In this document: in pieces, positions 1-5,971 of the stretch
Position numbering within the stretch: the first letter of the stretch is position 1
How the letters are laid out: each line of letters starts with the position of its first letter
The notes under the pieces: generated by a model
Databases searched by the model: none
What the model saw: only the letters and a program-made list of their open reading frames with translations
Told to the model about the DNA's origin: nothing
Translations under genes and position numbers: made by a program
From: Saprospiraceae bacterium
GTDB lineage: Bacteria; Bacteroidota; Bacteroidia; Chitinophagales; Saprospiraceae
DNA: 5,971 nucleotides
NCBI GenBank assembly: GCA_013361075.1
Contig: JABWAJ010000370.1
Location: forward strand, 1-5,971
Direction: 5' to 3'

Positions 1-210
1 TTGCTCCTGGCGGCGGCTGGCAATAAAGTACAGGTAGGCATCTTCCAGCGTGGCAGACACCGGCACGGCAGAGGCGCCGGGTGAGGTCTCGCTGACAATT
101 CGCGCCAATACACCATCGGCGCGCCGGGTTGTATTGGAAATCAGGGTGCCGGTTTTCATTTTTTCCAGTTCGCTGCTCGGAATCAGCATGCTCCACACCT
201 TGCCTTCAAC
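1..210 (-). other. In-frame C-terminal tail resembling the end of an ABC-transporter ATPase
   Basis: This stretch encodes residues 346-415 of the ugd reading frame but does not look like a UDP-binding domain. It carries EGKVW (347-351), LISN (368-371), ARIVSE (381-386), a proline-rich turn (SPGASAVP, 388-395) and TLEDAYLYFI (399-408). From memory of the family, this order (GKVW, a degenerate strand, R-I-V-S-x-x-x-P, then LEDxYLY near the end) is what ends many Bacteroidota ABC-2-type transporter ATPases, where it follows the nucleotide-binding domain. Hand-counted GC is about 59% here against about 50% in the next 240 bases of ugd. The two alternative minus-strand frames reach stops within a few codons of the junction, so a simple frameshift does not restore a normal ugd end. 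The ABC assignment is by pattern recognition only; the departure from the dehydrogenase family is clearer than the donor's identity. Confidence 0.68.
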
Positions 211-1245
211 GGCTTGCAGCAATGCTTCAATGATGTAGAGGGCAGGAGCTTCCCGGATGTCATCGGTATTAGGTTTGAAAGCAAGCCCCCACACAGCGAT
301 GGTTTTGCCGCTCAGATCGCTGTTAAAGAACGTTATAATCTTTCGGGCGAGTATGTAACGCTGGTGATCATTTACCTGCATCACAGATTTCAGGATGTGG
401 AAATCATAAGCATAATCACCGGCGGTTTTAGCCAGTGCCTGAACGTCCTTGGGGAAACAACTACCCCCATAGCCAACCCCTGGGAAAAGAAACCGCTTGC
501 CGATCCGGGTATCGCTTCCTATGCCTGCGCGTACCATATCCACATTAGCTCCAACGCGCTCGCACAGGTTGGCAATTTCGTTCATGAAGGAGATGCGAGT
601 AGCCAAATAGGCATTGGCAGCATATTTGGTCATTTCTGCCGAACGCTCATCCATAAAAATAATGGGGTTGCCTTGGCGTACAAATGGCTCGTAAAGCAGG
701 CGCATGATTTTTTTTGCCCGTTCCGACTGCGTTCCAATGACCACGCGATCCGGTTTGAGAAAGTCTTCGACAGCTACTCCTTCCCGCAGAAATTCAGGAT
801 TGGAAACGACATCAAATAAGCTTTCATCGGCATTTTGAGCAATGATGGCATGTACTTTTTCAGAAGTTCCTACTGGGACTGTACTTTTGTCAACGATTAC
901 TTTGTAGCCAGTTTTCAGAAGGTGCGACAGTTTAGCTGCTACCCCTATGATGTAGGAAAGGTCGGCTGAACCGTCCTCGCCGGGAGGGGTGGGCAAAGCC
1001 AGAAAAATGATTTCAGCCGGTGCGATGGCTTCTTCCAGGTTGGTGGTAAAAGAAAGCCGCCCTTGTTTTGTGTTTCGTTCAAAAATCAGATCCAGGCCAG
1101 GCTCGTAAATCGGGACCTCGCCACGGCGCATGCGCTCAACCTTTTTCGAATCAATATCTACACAGACAACGTGGTTGCCTGTCTCGGCAAAACAAGCCCC
1201 GGTGACGAGCCCAACATATCCGGTTCCAACTACAGCAATATTCAT
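1..1245 (-). CDS. ugd: UDP-glucose 6-dehydrogenase, partial, with an aberrant C-terminal tail
   Basis: The N-terminal 345 residues are a typical UDP-glucose/GDP-mannose dehydrogenase, the cytoplasmic NAD-dependent enzyme that oxidises UDP-glucose to UDP-glucuronate for capsule or exopolysaccharide. Visible motifs are the N-terminal dinucleotide fold GTGYVG (residues 7-12) with acidic D30 after strand 2, YEPGL (47-51), LPTPPGEDGSAD (84-95), DKSTVPVGT (119-127), NPEFLREG (149-156), EMTKYAANAY (204-213, with K207 and N211), GYGGSCFPKD (258-267) with catalytic Cys263, and WGLAFKPNTDDIREAPA (319-335). The ATG at 1245 starts directly on the Rossmann strand, as is usual. The frame stays open to the left edge (415 codons). 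After about residue 345 the expected UDP-binding domain is absent: I see no DP, EW or DGRN-type motif. An unrelated tail follows, described separately. Family members are usually about 430-450 residues. As drawn, the product would lack part of its UDP-sugar site and is probably inactive. The dehydrogenase assignment is very secure; integrity of the gene is doubtful. Confidence 0.93.
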   Translation of the reverse strand, partial: MNIAVVGTGYVGLVTGACFAETGNHVVCVDIDSKKVERMRRGEVPIYEPGLDLIFERNTKQGRLSFTTNLEEAIAPAEIIFLALPTPPGEDGSADLSYIIGVAAKLSHLLKTGYKVIVDKSTVPVGTSEKVHAIIAQNADESLFDVVSNPEFLREGVAVEDFLKPDRVVIGTQSERAKKIMRLLYEPFVRQGNPIIFMDERSAEMTKYAANAYLATRISFMNEIANLCERVGANVDMVRAGIGSDTRIGKRFLFPGVGYGGSCFPKDVQALAKTAGDYAYDFHILKSVMQVNDHQRYILARKIITFFNSDLSGKTIAVWGLAFKPNTDDIREAPALYIIEALLQAVEGKVWSMLIPSSELEKMKTGTLISNTTRRADGVLARIVSETSPGASAVPVSATLEDAYLYFIASRRQEQ

Positions 1246-1312
1246 GAAGGATTGCGTTTTTTATAAGAAAGCGCAAATTTATTATTTTACACAGACATAA
1301 ACCCTGAAAGAG
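1246..1312. other. Divergent intergenic region between ugd and the lipase gene
   Basis: These 67 bases separate two genes that point away from each other, so promoters for both should lie here or partly inside the opposite gene's start. The stretch is AT-rich. The only recognisable element is the -7-like box on the minus strand at 1274-1281. On the plus strand I found no good -7 box; TATTTTAC near 1284 is a poor match. No operator-like repeat is evident. Confidence 0.6.
1274..1281 (-). promoter_or_regulatory. Bacteroidota-type -7 box upstream of ugd
   Basis: Read on the minus strand this is TAAATTTG, a full match to the TAnnTTTG -7 consensus of Bacteroidota housekeeping promoters. It lies 28 bases before the ugd ATG, which would give a leader of about 20-25 bases. 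The upstream -33 element (TTTG) is not convincing: the nearest candidate is a TTTA 16 bases upstream. The surrounding DNA is AT-rich, so a chance match is possible. Confidence 0.4.
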
Positions 1313-3565
1313 ATGAAGCGGTACTTAGAACAACTTTTCTTTTCGTTCCCTTTGCAATTGCTACTATCGCATATCCGCAGCAATGTGTTGCTTTTTGGAA
1401 TGTGGTTGCTGGCCGGGTTGCTCATCGCAGGCAAAATCGGGAATAAACTTGGCATTCCTTATCTTTTTTTGGACCCTGAATATCAAGGTACTATAGATTT
1501 TTGGAGTTTTTTTCTGGTTGGGTTAACCTATGGGGGCTTTGTGATGAGCTGGAACCTGACAACCTACCTGCTCAACGCACACCATTTCCCCTTTTTGGCC
1601 TCTTTGTCGCGGCCATTTACCAAGTTCTGCATCAACAACAGTTTGCTTCCTCTTGTTTTTTTTATCCTTTACAGCATTTACATCCTGCAATTTCAATTGA
1701 TTTACGAATCTGTTCTGGTTTGGGATGCGATCCTGCGCTGGTCTGGTCTTTGTGCCGGAATACTGGCGATCATATCTTTCTACGGCGCATATTTTCATCT
1801 GACCAACAAAGATATTTCTCATTACGAGATCGCGCCGACGAGCGCCCCCGAGCAGGAACGGATGTTTGTACCGGGGCGCAGGGATGTGGACATGGACTAC
1901 ATTAAACAGGACGCAAATCGCTGGAAGGTAATGACTTATTTAAATGAATCTTTCCGACCCAAACTGGTCAGAAGTGTAGCCCATTACGATGTGCGCCTGT
2001 TGCTGAATATTTTCCGGCAAAACCACCTCAATGTTTTGTTATTGCAGCTACTGACAATGGGCTTGTTGCTGGCACTGGGTTACCTGATTGATGCCTCAGC
2101 TTTCCGAATCCCGGCTGCTGCGAGTATTTTTATTCTGCTGAGTATTTTTACAGCCGTTATTGGTGCCATCATTTATTGGTTCAGCAATTGGTGGTTCACG
2201 GTTTTTGTGGGGCTCCTGTTTGTTGCAAACTATGCTACCAGCTTCGACGAACTGCACCAGCGCAATAAGGCTTATGGCATGGACTATACCTGCAAGCCTG
2301 CGGAATATTCGCTCGCCCGGATGCAGGCCGTTTGCGAATCAGGACAAATAGAGCGCGATAAAAAAAACACAACTGATATTTTAAATGCCTGGTTGTCAAA
2401 AGTGAACGCGCAGCAAAAAAGCAAACGAAAACCCAAAATGGTGTTGTTCTGTGTGAGTGGCGGCGGCCTGCGATCGGCCATCTGGACCATGAAAGTGATT
2501 CAAACTGCCGACAGTCTGCTGGAAGGGCAGTTAATGCCTCATACCGTGCTCTTCACTGGGGCTTCAGGAGGAATGATCGGGGCGTCTTATCTACGGGAGT
2601 TGTATTTGCAAAAGCAAAGCGGGAAAGCCCTAAATGTTTATGATCAGGCCTATATCGATAAAATTTCCAAAGATTTGCTCAATTCCATTGCCTTCACCAT
2701 TGTGACAAATGATATTTTTCTACCATGGGCGACTTTTGAACAAAGCGGACACACTTATAACAAAGACCGGGGATACATTTTTGAACGCCAGTTGAATGAA
2801 AATACCCATGGCCTATTGGACAAAAGCTTATCGGATTACCGCGAGCCTGAACGCCGGGCAATCATTCCAATGATTTACCTCACCCCAACAATTGTTAATG
2901 ACGGAAGAAGGCTCCTTGTTTCTCCCCATGGCACATCATTTATGATGGTTCCGCCGGTAGGAGCAGCTTTCCGGCAAACACTGGAAATAGATGCTGTAGA
3001 TTTCCGATGGATGTTTGGTCCCCAAAGCGCTGACAACCTGCGTTTTTTGACGGCGTTGCGCATGAATGCCACCTACCCGTATGTTCTTCCGAATGTGCAT
3101 TTGCCAAGTAACCCGGGCATTGAGGTAATGGACGCAGGAGCTTTGGATAATTATGGTTTTTTTTCAGCGATTCGGTTCATTCAGGTTTTTCGCGACTGGA
3201 TAGAGCAGCATACTTCGGGAGTGGTATTGGTACAAATCAATACATCTGAGCGTACAGAAGCGATTTCTCCCAGCAACAACATGGGCGTTATAGAAAGTTT
3301 GATTAACCCGGTTGGGATTGCCGGGAAGGTTTTCACCCTGCAGGAATTTCAGCACGACAATAGCCTGGGCTTGATGTACAACCTGTTTGGAGAAGACAGG
3401 ATGGAAGTCATTCGTTTTATCTACCGGCCCCGCGACCGCAAAAAACTGAAAGCCGCAATTTCTTTCCACATCACACAGTTGGAAAAAAATGATGTACTGA
3501 ATGCTATGTGGTTGCCCGAAAACAGGAAAAGCCTTGAGGCTTTGCAACGGGTTATTTTGCAATAA
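1313..3565 (+). CDS. Polytopic membrane protein with a C-terminal patatin-like phospholipase domain
   Basis: This 750-residue protein has two parts. The N-terminal half is membrane-embedded, with hydrophobic segments at about 24-41, 64-84, 111-129, 145-163, 240-259, 269-288 and 291-308, and a charged loop of about 75 residues between the fourth and fifth. The C-terminal half, from about 375, is a patatin/cytosolic-PLA2-type hydrolase: the oxyanion-hole motif SGGGLRSA (382-389), the nucleophile elbow GASGG (416-420) with catalytic Ser418, and the dyad aspartate in DAGALDN (Asp607). Such enzymes cleave acyl esters of phospholipids or other lipids with a Ser-Asp dyad. All catalytic residues are present, so an active lipid acyl hydrolase at the inner membrane is likely. 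Which side of the membrane it faces is not shown; the basic KSKRKPK stretch (369-375) before the domain suggests the cytoplasm. The ATG at 1313 lies 23 residues before the first membrane segment. A purine run (AAAGAG) directly abuts it, too close to be a standard ribosome site. Substrate and role are unknown. Confidence 0.9.
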   Translation: MKRYLEQLFFSFPLQLLLSHIRSNVLLFGMWLLAGLLIAGKIGNKLGIPYLFLDPEYQGTIDFWSFFLVGLTYGGFVMSWNLTTYLLNAHHFPFLASLSRPFTKFCINNSLLPLVFFILYSIYILQFQLIYESVLVWDAILRWSGLCAGILAIISFYGAYFHLTNKDISHYEIAPTSAPEQERMFVPGRRDVDMDYIKQDANRWKVMTYLNESFRPKLVRSVAHYDVRLLLNIFRQNHLNVLLLQLLTMGLLLALGYLIDASAFRIPAAASIFILLSIFTAVIGAIIYWFSNWWFTVFVGLLFVANYATSFDELHQRNKAYGMDYTCKPAEYSLARMQAVCESGQIERDKKNTTDILNAWLSKVNAQQKSKRKPKMVLFCVSGGGLRSAIWTMKVIQTADSLLEGQLMPHTVLFTGASGGMIGASYLRELYLQKQSGKALNVYDQAYIDKISKDLLNSIAFTIVTNDIFLPWATFEQSGHTYNKDRGYIFERQLNENTHGLLDKSLSDYREPERRAIIPMIYLTPTIVNDGRRLLVSPHGTSFMMVPPVGAAFRQTLEIDAVDFRWMFGPQSADNLRFLTALRMNATYPYVLPNVHLPSNPGIEVMDAGALDNYGFFSAIRFIQVFRDWIEQHTSGVVLVQINTSERTEAISPSNNMGVIESLINPVGIAGKVFTLQEFQHDNSLGLMYNLFGEDRMEVIRFIYRPRDRKKLKAAISFHITQLEKNDVLNAMWLPENRKSLEALQRVILQ

Positions 3566-3591
3566 TCCCTGCAACAAGGCAGTAAAAGGGA
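3566..3591 (+). terminator. Possible weak terminator hairpin after the lipase gene
   Basis: Directly after the stop codon there is a 4-bp stem CTGC/GCAG (3569-3572 with 3579-3582, 6-base loop), flanked by TCCC (3566-3569) and GGGA (3588-3591), which could pair in an alternative fold. No T-run follows, so it is not a classical intrinsic terminator. It is the only candidate signal between the lipase gene and trkA. Confidence 0.2.
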
Positions 3592-3630
3592 ATTCAGTAA
3601 AGTTTATGACAAAACTAATTGAGGGACAAT

Positions 3631-3638
3631 TATCTTCG
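3631..3638 (+). promoter_or_regulatory. Candidate -7 box for the trkA-trkH transcript
   Basis: TATCTTCG matches the Bacteroidota -7 consensus TAnnTTTG at five of the six fixed positions and is followed by CAG. It lies 82 bases before the trkA ATG, giving a leader of roughly 75 bases that contains the inverted repeat at 3679-3704. No clear TTTG -33 element stands at the usual 19-21 base spacing, so the assignment is tentative. A promoter in this gap is plausible because the lipase gene ends 155 bp before trkA. Confidence 0.33.
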
Positions 3639-3678
3639 CAGTGGATTAGCACATCTACCGGATTGTGCAAATAAGAAT

Positions 3679-3704
3679 GTCCGGCAAAGCATTTTTTTCC
3701 GGAC
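3679..3704 (+). repeat. Inverted repeat in the trkA leader
   Basis: A perfect 6-bp inverted repeat, GTCCGG (3679-3684) and CCGGAC (3699-3704), encloses a 14-base interval containing a run of seven T. An inner AAA/TTT pairing could lengthen the stem after one mismatch. It ends 16 bases before the trkA start, so in RNA the hairpin would lie near the ribosome-binding region; as DNA it could be an operator half-site pair. The repeat itself is seen directly; any function is a guess. Confidence 0.4.
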
Positions 3705-3720
3705 TCAAGCTACCTGAATA

Positions 3721-5061
3721 ATGAAAATAGTTATTGCCGGCGCTGGGGATGTCGGGTTTCACCTTGCCGCCTTGTTGTCTTTTGAACAACGCGATATTGT
3801 CTTGATTGATGCCAACCAGGATGTACTTGATTATGCGGCAACTCACCTTGATGTGATGACCCTTCGGGGAGACGCTTCCTCAGTTGAGATTCTTGAGCAG
3901 GCTCAGGTGTCCCGGGCAGAGTTAGTGCTGGCGGTTACAACTTCCGAAAAAACCAACCTGCTTACTGCCATTCTCGCTAAAAAAATGGGTGCCAGACAAA
4001 CGATTGCCCGGGTAAAAACGATGGATTATCTGGCAGATGAACAACTAAAAATGTTTAAGGAACTGGGCGTCGATGCCTTGATTGCCCCAAGCCAACTGGC
4101 AGCGGAAGAAATCAAGCGGCTAATCGGGCAGTGTTCTTTTACAGATATTTACGAATTTGAAGACGGACGGATTAACCTGGTAGGCCTGACCCTTGGCGAA
4201 TTTTCTCCACTGGTAAATGTGAAACTGAACGAGTTGTATCGGATTGACCCCGAAGTAAATGTACGACCGATTGCCATTCTCAGGGGGCATCAAACCATTA
4301 TTCCCAATGGGGAAACCATGTTGTTGAGGAACGACCATATCTATTTTATTACAGACAAGGAAGACATTGATGCCCTTATAGGGATTGTTGGTAAAAAAAA
4401 GGTGAAGGTCAAAAACATCATGATTCTTGGAGGTACTGATATGGGGGTGGCAACGGCTAAACTTTTGGAAGACGATTATAGCGTTACCCTTGTCGAGCGC
4501 GACAAAGACCATTGTAAATATCTGAGCGAGATTCTAAACCATACCCTCCTTATCAATGGAGAGCCCAGCAATTTTGATCTGCTGGTGGAAGAAGGATTAG
4601 ATAATATGGATGTAGTGATTGCCCTGACCAACAATTCGGAGACCAACATCATCGCGAGCCTGACGGCTAAAAACCACGGCGTGTACAAAACAATTGCCCA
4701 GGTTGAGAACAAGGAGTATACCCATATTTCTCAGAACATTGGGGTAGACACCCTCATCAATAAAAAACTGATTGCTGCAAATAACATTTTCCGCTATGTG
4801 CGCAAAGGTCAGGTTGCGGCAGTAACCAGTATCAACGGCGTTGACGCAGAGGTCATTGAATTTGTTGTACACAAAGAAAATCAACTCACCCGTAAACCAC
4901 TTAAAGAACTGCACTTCCCCAAATCGGCATTGGTAGGAGGGGTTATCCGGGGAAAAGAAAGTTTGATCCCCGATGGCAGTTTCCGGTTCCAGGTCGACGA
5001 CAAGGTGATTGTTTTCGCTTTGCCGGAAGCCATTGCTAAAGTTGAAAATCTATTCCGATAA
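3721..5061 (+). CDS. trkA: Trk potassium uptake system NAD-binding regulatory protein TrkA
   Basis: This is a complete 446-residue TrkA, the cytoplasmic regulatory subunit that binds nucleotide and gates the TrkH potassium channel-like transporter at the inner membrane. It has the full duplicated architecture: RCK-N domain 1 with GAGDVG (7-12) and acidic D30 at the end of strand 2; a first TrkA-C (RCK-C) domain at about 140-223; RCK-N domain 2 starting at about 231 with GGTDMG (237-242) and E259 in the equivalent acidic position; and a second TrkA-C domain at about 368-446. Length matches the family (about 450-460). The second glycine motif keeps the first and last glycine but has Thr where the middle Gly normally sits, so nucleotide binding there may be weaker. 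The ATG at 3721 begins directly on the first Rossmann strand, so the start is secure although no Shine-Dalgarno is seen. trkH follows after 17 bp, indicating an operon. Confidence 0.97.
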   Translation: MKIVIAGAGDVGFHLAALLSFEQRDIVLIDANQDVLDYAATHLDVMTLRGDASSVEILEQAQVSRAELVLAVTTSEKTNLLTAILAKKMGARQTIARVKTMDYLADEQLKMFKELGVDALIAPSQLAAEEIKRLIGQCSFTDIYEFEDGRINLVGLTLGEFSPLVNVKLNELYRIDPEVNVRPIAILRGHQTIIPNGETMLLRNDHIYFITDKEDIDALIGIVGKKKVKVKNIMILGGTDMGVATAKLLEDDYSVTLVERDKDHCKYLSEILNHTLLINGEPSNFDLLVEEGLDNMDVVIALTNNSETNIIASLTAKNHGVYKTIAQVENKEYTHISQNIGVDTLINKKLIAANNIFRYVRKGQVAAVTSINGVDAEVIEFVVHKENQLTRKPLKELHFPKSALVGGVIRGKESLIPDGSFRFQVDDKVIVFALPEAIAKVENLFR

Positions 5062-5078
5062 GCCTCAATTCAGCTAAA

Positions 5079-5971
5079 TTGATCAGCATTCGACCCATAG
5101 CCCGCGTTACCGGCGTCACGCTTTTTCTCATCGGGGCACTGATGTTGTCTTGTTTGCCAGCCTGCTACTACTACCAGGGCGGCGACGAAGGGCCTTTGGC
5201 ATTTTCAGCCCTTATTTGTTTTGTTTTCGGCATTCCGTTGTTTCTGCTGAAGTCGGAACACCGAAAAGGTGTCAACAAACGCGAAGGGTACCTCATTGTA
5301 ACCATTGGCTGGATCATGATGTCGCTGTTCGGGATGTTGCCATTTATTTTCAGTGGGGTATTGCCGGGGGCCGCCGATGCTTTTTTTGAAACAGCTTCGG
5401 GGCTTACAACAACCGGTGCTACGGTCATTAGCGACATCGAAGGCACACCAAAAGGGATTTTGCTATGGCGGAGTCTTACCCACTGGATAGGAGGAATGGG
5501 CATCATTGTCCTGACGGTAGCTCTTTTTCCGCTTCTGGGCATTGGCGGGGTAGAGCTTTTTGTGGCCGAAGCTCCCGGCCCAACAACCGACAAGGTCCAT
5601 CCCCGTATTCGGGAAACCGCCAAACGCCTTTGGTTGATTTATGTGGCACTGACCGGGTTACTTACCTTGCTGTTGTGGTTGGAAGGCATGACTTTTTTTG
5701 ACGCCATCAACCATTCTATGGCCACCATGGCTACCGGCGGGTTTTCTACTAAAAATGCAAGCATTGCTTATTACACCTCGCCCCTGATTCAATATACCCT
5801 GATTTTATTCATGTTCATTGCCGGGGTCAACTATACCATTATTTACTACGGATTGAAGGGCAAATTCAAAAAAGTCTGGGGCAGTGATGAATTCAGGGCT
5901 TACCTGATCCTGGTCCTGGTTCTTGCCGTATTCATCACGGCCGGGATCCACCATAGCACGGATCAGCCACT
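5079..5971 (+). CDS. trkH: Trk potassium uptake system transmembrane protein TrkH, N-terminal part
   Basis: The first 297 codons of the potassium-translocating subunit of the Trk system; the gene continues past the right edge. Family proteins are about 480-500 residues with four membrane-pore-membrane repeats, and two are visible. The first P-loop is ETASGLTTTGATVIS (104-118), with filter residues TTG(A) at about 111-114, followed by conserved HWIGGMGI (135-142). The second P-loop is HSMATMATGGFST (212-224) with TGGF at 219-222. NYTIIYY (251-257) corresponds to the conserved segment after the next helix. Hydrophobic helices lie at about 10-30, 40-57, 71-92, 138-156, 184-200, 236-256 and 275-291. 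There is no ATG before residue 22 of the open frame, and an ATG at 5142 would remove most of the first helix. TTG at 5079, giving an N-terminus MISIRPIARVTG, fits best. It sits 17 bp after trkA and is presumably translated from the same mRNA. Confidence 0.94.
   Translation, partial: MISIRPIARVTGVTLFLIGALMLSCLPACYYYQGGDEGPLAFSALICFVFGIPLFLLKSEHRKGVNKREGYLIVTIGWIMMSLFGMLPFIFSGVLPGAADAFFETASGLTTTGATVISDIEGTPKGILLWRSLTHWIGGMGIIVLTVALFPLLGIGGVELFVAEAPGPTTDKVHPRIRETAKRLWLIYVALTGLLTLLLWLEGMTFFDAINHSMATMATGGFSTKNASIAYYTSPLIQYTLILFMFIAGVNYTIIYYGLKGKFKKVWGSDEFRAYLILVLVLAVFITAGIHHSTDQP

Noticed and set aside
1..245. A frameshift in ugd as the explanation for the odd C-terminus
   Set aside because: Both alternative minus-strand frames hit stop codons soon after the junction and neither shows UDP-binding-domain motifs, while the current frame stays open and looks like a real protein tail.
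214..819. A 201-codon plus-strand open frame opposite ugd
   Set aside because: It lies antisense to a strongly conserved dehydrogenase frame and its translation shows no recognisable domain; it is a shadow of the real gene.
3164..3670. A 168-codon minus-strand open frame overlapping the 3' end of the lipase gene
   Set aside because: Most of it is antisense to the catalytic-Asp region of the lipase and it has no family resemblance. Only its first bases lie in the intergenic gap, so there is no independent support.
4120..4914. Three minus-strand open frames inside trkA (130, 78 and 105 codons)
   Set aside because: They overlap one another and a complete conserved trkA, and their composition is that of reverse-strand shadows.
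5150..5701. Plus- and minus-strand open frames of 79, 150 and 78 codons inside trkH
   Set aside because: The trkH frame carries both P-loop motifs through this stretch; the others lack recognisable features.
1313..5971. A defence or other novel multi-gene system built around the lipase
   Set aside because: Patatin-like lipases do act as effectors in some antiphage systems, but there is no cyclase, nuclease, sensor or mobile-element gene here. The neighbours are housekeeping ugd and trkA-trkH, and 155 bp separates the lipase gene from trkA.

Overview
The window looks like chromosomal DNA of a member of the Bacteroidota. Base composition is moderate, no gene has a Shine-Dalgarno sequence at normal spacing, promoter-like boxes resemble the TAnnTTTG type known from this phylum, and the proteins read like Bacteroidota versions of their families. 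A Saprospiraceae- or Cytophagales-like source is a guess. There are no RNA genes, insertion sequences, phage genes or CRISPR arrays.

Layout. (1) Positions 1-1245, minus strand: the N-terminal 345 residues of a UDP-glucose 6-dehydrogenase. The reading frame runs off the left edge, but its last 70 residues (positions 1-210) do not read like the expected UDP-binding domain. They resemble the C-terminal tail of a Bacteroidota ABC-transporter ATPase. (2) Positions 1246-1312: a 67-bp divergent intergenic region with a promoter-like box for the minus-strand gene. (3) Positions 1313-3565, plus strand: a 750-residue protein with about seven membrane segments followed by a patatin/cPLA2-like lipase domain with all catalytic motifs. 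(4) Positions 3566-3720: a 155-bp gap holding a promoter-like box and a perfect 6-bp inverted repeat just before trkA. (5) Positions 3721-5061, plus strand: complete trkA, the NAD-binding regulatory subunit of the Trk potassium uptake system. (6) From 5079 to the right edge, plus strand: the first 297 codons of trkH, the potassium-translocating membrane subunit, apparently starting at TTG.

How they fit together. trkA and trkH are 17 bp apart and surely form one transcription unit making a complete Trk potassium importer. The lipase gene points the same way but is separated from trkA by 155 bp, so a shared function is not implied. The dehydrogenase, if intact, would make UDP-glucuronate for surface polysaccharide.

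Most of the window is ordinary. The main thing to examine is the ugd/ABC-like junction near position 210. It is either an in-frame gene fusion made by deletion or recombination, or an assembly misjoin. The second is the polytopic membrane lipase, which has clear catalytic residues and no known substrate.
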